Positions 59,822 through 64,000 of a stretch of 64,000 nucleotides of DNA are shown here, in pieces. The notes under the pieces are model-generated. The model was not told where the DNA came from. It ran no database searches and saw only the letters and a list, made by a program, of their open reading frames with translations. Within the stretch, counting starts at the first letter, position 1. Every line of letters begins with the position of its first letter. The stretch is taken from NCBI GenBank assembly GCA_963739135.1, contig CAVTZG010000025.1, positions 1 to 64,000 of the forward strand, in the 5' to 3' direction. This stretch comes from Palsa-504 sp963739135. Lineage in GTDB: Bacteria > Actinomycetota > Actinomycetes > Streptosporangiales > Streptosporangiaceae. The position numbers were made by a program, and so were the translations under genes.

Positions 59822-61255
59822 CTAGGAAATCGCGCGCATGGCGCGGGCGAAGGCCTCGCTGCGGTCCCGGTAGTCGCGGAACCGGCCGAAGCTCGGCGCG
59901 GCGGGCGACAGCAGCACGATCCCGTCCGGCCGGGCCCAGCCGAACCCGGCGGCCACGGCCGCCTCCAGGTCGGGACAGTCGGTCACGGTCGTCGCGGCCT
60001 GTGCCTGTGTCGCGGCCCGGGCCTGTTTCGCGGCCTGTGCCTGTGTCGCGGCCCGGGCCTGTTTCGCGGCCTGTGCCTGTGTCGGGGCCCGGGCCTGTGC
60101 GGCGGCTTGCGCGGCCTCGATCGCGGCGCGGATGCGGGGGCCGCTGTCGGGGAGGGTGAGCACGCATGTCGGCGCCTGCCGGGCCATGATGCCCGCGGCC
60201 AGCGGCGCATAGTCGATGCCGCGGTCGTGCCCGCCCACGATCAGCGCGATCCGGCGGCCCGGGAACGCGTCCAGCGCGGCCAGCGTGGGCAGCACATTGG
60301 TGGACAGGCTGTCGTCGACGAACGCGACCCCGCCGGCGGTACCGATCGTGGTCAGCCGGCTCGGCAGCGGCTGGTAGCCGGCGGCCGCTCGGCGCAGCGC
60401 CCGGTCGTCGTGGGCCCCGGGCACGCCCAGGGCGGCCAGGCAGCGGCAGGCGATCAGCGCGTTGCGGCGATTATGCCGGCCGGGCAGGCCGAGCGGAGCC
60501 ATCCAGTCCGCGCCAGGATCGTCGTCTTCGCTCACCCATTGCACCCGCGGCCCGAGCAGGCCGGCGTGCTGGCGGAGCAGGTCGCTGTCGCCGTCGGCAA
60601 CGGTCAGTTCGGCCCCGGGCTGGGAGCAGGCGGACAGCTTGTCCCGGTAGTACTGCTCGACTCCCCCGTGCCAGTCGAGGTGGTCGGGGTTCAGCGAGGT
60701 GACCGCGACCACGGGCGGCGAGCAGGCCAGGTCAGTGGCCTGGTAGCTGGACACTTCGATGACCCAGTAGTCGTATTCGCCTCGCTGATCCGGGTCGTAG
60801 GGCACCACGCCGATGTTGCCGCCGACCAGGCACCGGTAGCCCAGCCCAGTCAGCAGGTGCCCGGTCAGCGACGAGGTGGTGCTCTTGCCCTTGGTCCCGG
60901 TCACGACCAGGACGCGGCGCAGGTCCATCTCGGCCAGCCACAGGCCCAGCCCGCCCACCACCGGGATGCCCAGCCCGGACAGCCGGGCCACCTCGGGGCG
61001 GTACCGGCTGATCCCCGGCGTCTTCACCACCACGTCGCACTGCTCCAGCGCCGCCAGCCCCCCCTCGCCGGTGGCGAGGACCTCAGACCGCGGGCCGCTG
61101 TCATCCGGATCCGGGTGGTCGTCGACGAGGACCGGGGTCACGCCCAGGGTGACCAGCTTGCGCAGGTTGGCGTGACCCTCACGGCCCAGGCCCCAGACGC
61201 CGGCCCGGGCTCCGGCCAAATCGGACCAGGAGAGCTTGGGCCGTTCGGCCATCAT
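59822..61255 (-). CDS. murD: MurD2-type UDP-MurNAc-L-Ala:L-Glu ligase
   Basis: 477 residues (ATG 61255 overlapping murL by four bases; ATG 61252 alternative). N-terminal Rossmann part: GVWGLGREGHANLRKL. The ATP-grasp-like Mur core is VLVVTGTKGKSTTSSLTGHLL. Then GNIG, SSYQ, SLNPDHLDWHG and HNRRNALIA; the C-terminal domain has GTAGGVAFVDDSLSTN and a final DGIVLLSPAAPSFGRF. The adjacent murL suggests the MurD2 route, in which L-Glu is added and then epimerised. A 36-bp repeat (AKQARAATQAQA) is inserted near residue ~385. Confidence 0.88.
   Translation of the reverse strand: MMAERPKLSWSDLAGARAGVWGLGREGHANLRKLVTLGVTPVLVDDHPDPDDSGPRSEVLATGEGGLAALEQCDVVVKTPGISRYRPEVARLSGLGIPVVGGLGLWLAEMDLRRVLVVTGTKGKSTTSSLTGHLLTGLGYRCLVGGNIGVVPYDPDQRGEYDYWVIEVSSYQATDLACSPPVVAVTSLNPDHLDWHGGVEQYYRDKLSACSQPGAELTVADGDSDLLRQHAGLLGPRVQWVSEDDDPGADWMAPLGLPGRHNRRNALIACRCLAALGVPGAHDDRALRRAAAGYQPLPSRLTTIGTAGGVAFVDDSLSTNVLPTLAALDAFPGRRIALIVGGHDRGIDYAPLAAGIMARQAPTCVLTLPDSGPRIRAAIEAAQAAAQARAPTQAQAAKQARAATQAQAAKQARAATQAQAATTVTDCPDLEAAVAAGFGWARPDGIVLLSPAAPSFGRFRDYRDRSEAFARAMRAIS
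59992..60099. repeat. 36-bp coding repeat in murD2
   Basis: Three copies of a 36-bp unit, the first two almost identical, encode AKQARAATQAQA. They fall in a surface loop of the C-terminal domain, after LPDSGPRIRAAIEAAQ. Copy number can change without breaking the frame. Confidence 0.88.
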
Positions 61256-62649
61256 CGGTAGCCGGCCGGGACGAAGTTCTCGCCGACGGGCCGCAGCATG
61301 GCGGCGGCGTCCGCGTCGGTGGGCGCGTCCGGCCAGCTGGCCACCTCGGCGGCCAGGTCCTGCAGGAGGCGGCCGTCGGCCCGGTCGTCCCGGCGGGCGG
61401 CCAGCAGGACCGCGGCCCGGCACTCGGTGACCTCGCCCACGCACTCGAAGGGCTTGGCCCCCGCGCCGAGCAGGGCCCGGAACTTCCCGGCCAGCCCGGG
61501 ATCTGCCAGCGGCTCGCCGGTGATCTTGAAGATCTGCCGCAGCGCCGCGGCGGGCACGAACGGCGCCAGGATCAGGTCGATGAAGCAGCACTTGTCGCAC
61601 TGCCCGCACCAGTGGTCGAGCCGCCGGGCCGGGTCGCTGTAGAAGGCCTTGTTACAGCTCCGGAACGACCCGTGGTACGCCTCAAGGGCCGCGAACTCCT
61701 GGCCCACCCACAGCTCGGTCCGGTCCCGCAGCCAGGAGAAATACTCCGGCATCCGGGCCGGGACCTCCGCCAGCACCTGGCGGAAGGCGGCCTCGAACGA
61801 CGCGCTCTTGGAGTACTGGTGGTTCACCGGCCGGCCCTGGTACTCCAGCGTCGGGACGGACGCCGACCACTCGTTGGACATGACAACCGCGTCCCGTTCG
61901 GTGAGCACGGCGGCCAGCACCGCGAGAACAGACAAGATCCCGGTCACCGGTACATGCCCGTTCAGGAAGCCGAGCTCGGCCGAGCGCAGCAGCTGCGGAT
62001 CGATCTCCCGCTCGGCCCGGACGATAGGCAGGCCGGTGACCGCAGCCGGCGCTTCGATGGCCTCGAACCGGTCAGACGGCCGGTTCACCACGAACAGCGC
62101 GGCGTCCGCCAGCCGCCGCACCCGCTCCACCACCACGATCGAGTCGATCCCGCCGCCGAACGGCACCAGCGCCCGGGGGGGGCCGGGGGGGACGGGGGGC
62201 GGGTAGCCCTCCCAAGGCGGGTCCGGGGGGCTGGGGGGGTACGGGGGGGCGGGCAGCCCCCCCGTGCGCAGGGGGGGTCTGGGGGGGATCGTTCCCCCCG
62301 AGACCAACACAGTTTCGGACAGGTCCAGGGCGTTGCGGTAAGCGAACTCACCCAGGCCCTGCAGGTAGAACTCGCGCAGGAAGGCCAGCTCGGCCTCGGT
62401 CAGCGCGGTGCCGCCGAGGTCGATGACCGGCGGCGCCGCGGTCTTGTAATAGGAGACGCCGGCCAGCAGGAACACCAGGCGGGCCGCGGCCCGGGCTTCG
62501 CCGGTATGCCAGCGCGGGCCGGGCGGCAGCGTGAAGCGCTCGGCGAACTCGCGGCCGTCCAGCGAATAACGGCAGATCAGCAGCCCGCTCTTGGCGTCAG
62601 TGGTGAAGGATTCGTAGCGGAAGAGGTGACCGCGGGCGGCAGGATCCAT
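61252..62649 (-). CDS. murL: MurL-type UDP-MurNAc-L-Ala-L-Glu epimerase
   Basis: 465 residues; ATG 62649 overlaps the PgeF stop (TAATG). Early part FRYESFTTDAKSGLLICRYSLDG, then GVSYYKTAAPP. The ATP-pyrophosphatase-like loop is LVPFGGGIDSIVVVE, followed by VMSNEWSASVPTLEYQG, VNHQYSKSASFE and cysteine-rich WCGQCDKCCFIDLILAPF. In the MurD2/MurL route this enzyme converts the terminal L-Glu to D-Glu. Between residues ~117 and ~155 a Pro/Gly-rich stretch coded by G-runs is inserted, absent from the copies I recall. Confidence 0.87.
   Translation of the reverse strand: MDPAARGHLFRYESFTTDAKSGLLICRYSLDGREFAERFTLPPGPRWHTGEARAAARLVFLLAGVSYYKTAAPPVIDLGGTALTEAELAFLREFYLQGLGEFAYRNALDLSETVLVSGGTIPPRPPLRTGGLPAPPYPPSPPDPPWEGYPPPVPPGPPRALVPFGGGIDSIVVVERVRRLADAALFVVNRPSDRFEAIEAPAAVTGLPIVRAEREIDPQLLRSAELGFLNGHVPVTGILSVLAVLAAVLTERDAVVMSNEWSASVPTLEYQGRPVNHQYSKSASFEAAFRQVLAEVPARMPEYFSWLRDRTELWVGQEFAALEAYHGSFRSCNKAFYSDPARRLDHWCGQCDKCCFIDLILAPFVPAAALRQIFKITGEPLADPGLAGKFRALLGAGAKPFECVGEVTECRAAVLLAARRDDRADGRLLQDLAAEVASWPDAPTDADAAAMLRPVGENFVPAGYR
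62172..62300. repeat. G-run-rich insertion in murL
   Basis: Several runs of six to eight G occur on the plus strand (C-runs in the coding strand), encoding PPRPPLRTGG, PPYPPSPPDPP and PPPVPPGPP. Such tracts are slippage-prone. The frame is currently open. Confidence 0.8.
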
Positions 62650-63557
62650 TACGTCGTCACATCCACGGGTGGGCGGCCGGCGGCGCGCAGCCGCGCGACG
62701 AGGGCGAGGCGGCCGCACGGGCGGGCAGCCCGGTCGCTGAAGAAGTAGCCGCTACCGGGCTCGGCGGGGCTGGCGGGTCCGGTAGGCAGGTCGGTGACGT
62801 GGATCTGGGCGCCGGGGACGCCTGCCTCGCGCAGCACCAGGCGGTTCGCGGCCCACAGGTCGAGCCGCCACCGGTCCGGGACCGGGTCGGGGCGGATGAG
62901 GGCGTCGGCGTCCGGGCCGAAGGCTGCGGTGACGGCGCGGTGGACCTCGGCGCCGACCTGGTAGCGGTCTTGGGCGATGGCCGGGCCGACGCCGGCGATC
63001 ATGTCGGCTGGGCGGGAGCCCAGGGATTGCATGACGGCGATCGCCGCGGCACCCGCCCGGGCGACGGTGCCGCGCCAGCCGGCGTGCACGCAGGCCAGCA
63101 CGCCTGCTACCGGGTCGTGCAGCACAATGGGCACGCAATCGGCGGCCAGGATGGCCAGCACCACGCCGGGGGTGGTGGTGACCAGGGCGTCCGCATCGCC
63201 GATGGCGTCGTCCAGGGTGTACGCGCCGCTCCCCCGGTCCGCCTCGCCGACCACCCGCACCCCCGCCGCGTGCACCTGGCGCGCGAAGACGAAATCATCC
63301 GGACGTGCTCCGAAGGCGGCGGCGAGCCGGCGCCGGTTCTCCAGGACCCGGGCCGGTTCGTCGCCGACGCTCAGGCTCAGGTTCAGCGTCGCGTACGGCC
63401 CGGACGACATCCCGCCGTCCCGGGTGGTGACCGCCGCTTCCGCTCCGGATGCCTCCAGCGCGGGCCAGGTCAGCAGGCGCAGGGTTCCGGCCGGGCGGAT
63501 CCGGGCCGGGCCGTCGGGAACGGCGCTCGCCGGGAGCGGCCGGGTATGGGCAGTCAT
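62649..63557 (-). CDS. pgeF: Laccase-domain protein YfiH/PgeF
   Basis: 302 residues from ATG 63557. Cu-oxidase_4 family: AAVTTRDGGMSSGPYATLNLSLSVGDEPARVLENRRRLAAAFG, FARQVHAAGVRVV (His), LAADCVPIVLHDP (Cys), VHAGWRGTVARAG (His), GPAIAQDRYQVG. In E. coli the homologue PgeF keeps L-Ser from replacing L-Ala in the peptidoglycan stem; related enzymes act on purine nucleosides. Its stop overlaps the murL start, so translation is coupled. Confidence 0.9.
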   Translation of the reverse strand: MTAHTRPLPASAVPDGPARIRPAGTLRLLTWPALEASGAEAAVTTRDGGMSSGPYATLNLSLSVGDEPARVLENRRRLAAAFGARPDDFVFARQVHAAGVRVVGEADRGSGAYTLDDAIGDADALVTTTPGVVLAILAADCVPIVLHDPVAGVLACVHAGWRGTVARAGAAAIAVMQSLGSRPADMIAGVGPAIAQDRYQVGAEVHRAVTAAFGPDADALIRPDPVPDRWRLDLWAANRLVLREAGVPGAQIHVTDLPTGPASPAEPGSGYFFSDRAARPCGRLALVARLRAAGRPPVDVTT

Positions 63558-63568
63558 CGCGTGGAATC

Positions 63569-63775
63569 TTAGCCGTAGGCGACGGGTGGCTCGATGTCGT
63601 CGTAGCTGCGGGCGGCGGCCATCACGACCTTGCCGGGCCACGCGGTCTCGAGTATCCGGGCGTCACCGGTGTCCAGCGCCCGGAGGTACTGCGCGACCGG
63701 ATCGGCCTGGCCAGCGGAGCGGTCCTGCAGGCGGGCCAGTTCCACGGCGCTGACGAACTCAGGAAACCACGGCAT
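63569..63775 (-). CDS. Small protein of the Mur operon
   Basis: 68 residues from ATG 63775. Reads WFPEFVSAVELARLQDRSAGQADPVAQYLRALDTGDARILETAWPGKVVMAAARSYDDI. It resembles the start of a SnoaL/NTF2-like fold but is too short for it. The gene lies 11 bases before PgeF and 18 bases after the dipeptidase stop, same strand. Unknown role; could be a broken longer gene. Confidence 0.6.
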   Translation of the reverse strand: MPWFPEFVSAVELARLQDRSAGQADPVAQYLRALDTGDARILETAWPGKVVMAAARSYDDIEPPVAYG

Positions 63776-63793
63776 CTCAGGCTCTCCTCGGGC

Positions 63794-64000
63794 TCATCCG
63801 GCGCGGGCGGCAACCGACTCGGCGTCGCGCAGGACGCGCAGCAGGTTACCGCCGGCCAGGGCGGCGCAGTCCGGCTCGGACCAGCCGCGGTCCAGCAGCT
63901 CGGCGAACAGGGCCGGGTAGGCGGACACGTCCTCCAGGCCGGCCGTGACGTCCTCGGTGCCGTCGAAGTCACCGCCCAGGCCCACGTGCTCGACGCCCGC
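63794..64000 (-). CDS. Membrane dipeptidase (M19), C-terminal part
   Basis: The frame enters from the window edge. Positions 63794-64000 read HVGLGGDFDGTEDVTAGLEDV, then YPALFAELLDRGWSEPDCAALAGGNLLRVLRDAESVA. The GGDFDG block with its conserved Asp, and the GGNLLRVL end, belong to peptidase M19. These enzymes cleave dipeptides, including ones with D-amino acids. It heads the Mur-linked run. Confidence 0.85.
   Translation of the reverse strand, partial: AGVEHVGLGGDFDGTEDVTAGLEDVSAYPALFAELLDRGWSEPDCAALAGGNLLRVLRDAESVAARAG

Overview
The window is chromosomal DNA of a high-GC actinomycete. The evidence is G/C-ending codons, frequent GTG starts, and actinobacterial families: an AfsR-type regulator, a SigJ-like ECF factor, DUF1707, an F420-reductase-like fold, an LigD-type polymerase, a Ser/Thr kinase, a VKOR/DUF929 pair and a MurL/MurD2 pair. 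I cannot name the species. I found no rRNA, tRNA, CRISPR array or phage structural genes.

Layout. 1-10 kb is a defence-like stretch of mixed integrity. It holds a partial EVE/SRA-type DNA-reader protein, a decayed HEPN-RES gene, an HTH + DUF3427-like protein, an acetate kinase remnant, a compact three-ORF cassette with a caspase/CHAT-like protease (4450-6179), an alpha/beta hydrolase, and a KAP P-loop NTPase overlapping a HEPN-like protein. 10-14 kb is a patchwork of truncated genes, including an HNH-like remnant and a Pnkp piece abutting an arginase piece. 14-25 kb is ordinary chromosome: ECF sigma/YceI, LysE, DinB, a MarR-PDZ regulator flanked by two Rossmann reductases that share an operator, a thymidylate-synthase-like protein, an LigD-type polymerase, and a TetR/MFS pair whose facing 5' ends are both missing.

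25-34 kb holds a Cys-rich mini-ORF coupled to a WD40 Ser/Thr kinase, a Tat-type GH127 enzyme, a NarL-type response regulator, a repeat-bearing membrane protein and a subtilase remnant. 34.4-41.2 kb is a gamma-glutamylated amine/GABA-type catabolic cluster: class I amidotransferase hydrolase, GntR regulator, APC permease, glutamine-synthetase-like ligase, aldehyde dehydrogenase and SDR. It is followed by an ISAzo13-like insertion sequence. 43-47.5 kb holds SerA and an AfsR/SARP regulator.

48.3-54.4 kb is a probable operon for extracytoplasmic disulfide formation and oxidase copper assembly: DUF929 thioredoxin-like protein, VKOR, DoxX-SCO fusion, lipoprotein, CtaG. 54-58.5 kb holds a DMT transporter, a winged-helix protein, an amidohydrolase, a gamma-carbonic anhydrase and a frameshifted pentapeptide protein. 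The right end (58.5-64 kb, minus strand) is a tightly coupled run: M19 dipeptidase, small protein, YfiH/PgeF, MurL, MurD2, lipoprotein. Three of these act on, or guard, the second residue of the peptidoglycan stem.

Two themes run through the window. First, gene remnants, frameshifts and deletion junctions are abundant between 1 and 34 kb. Second, in-frame tandem repeats expand at least six coding regions.
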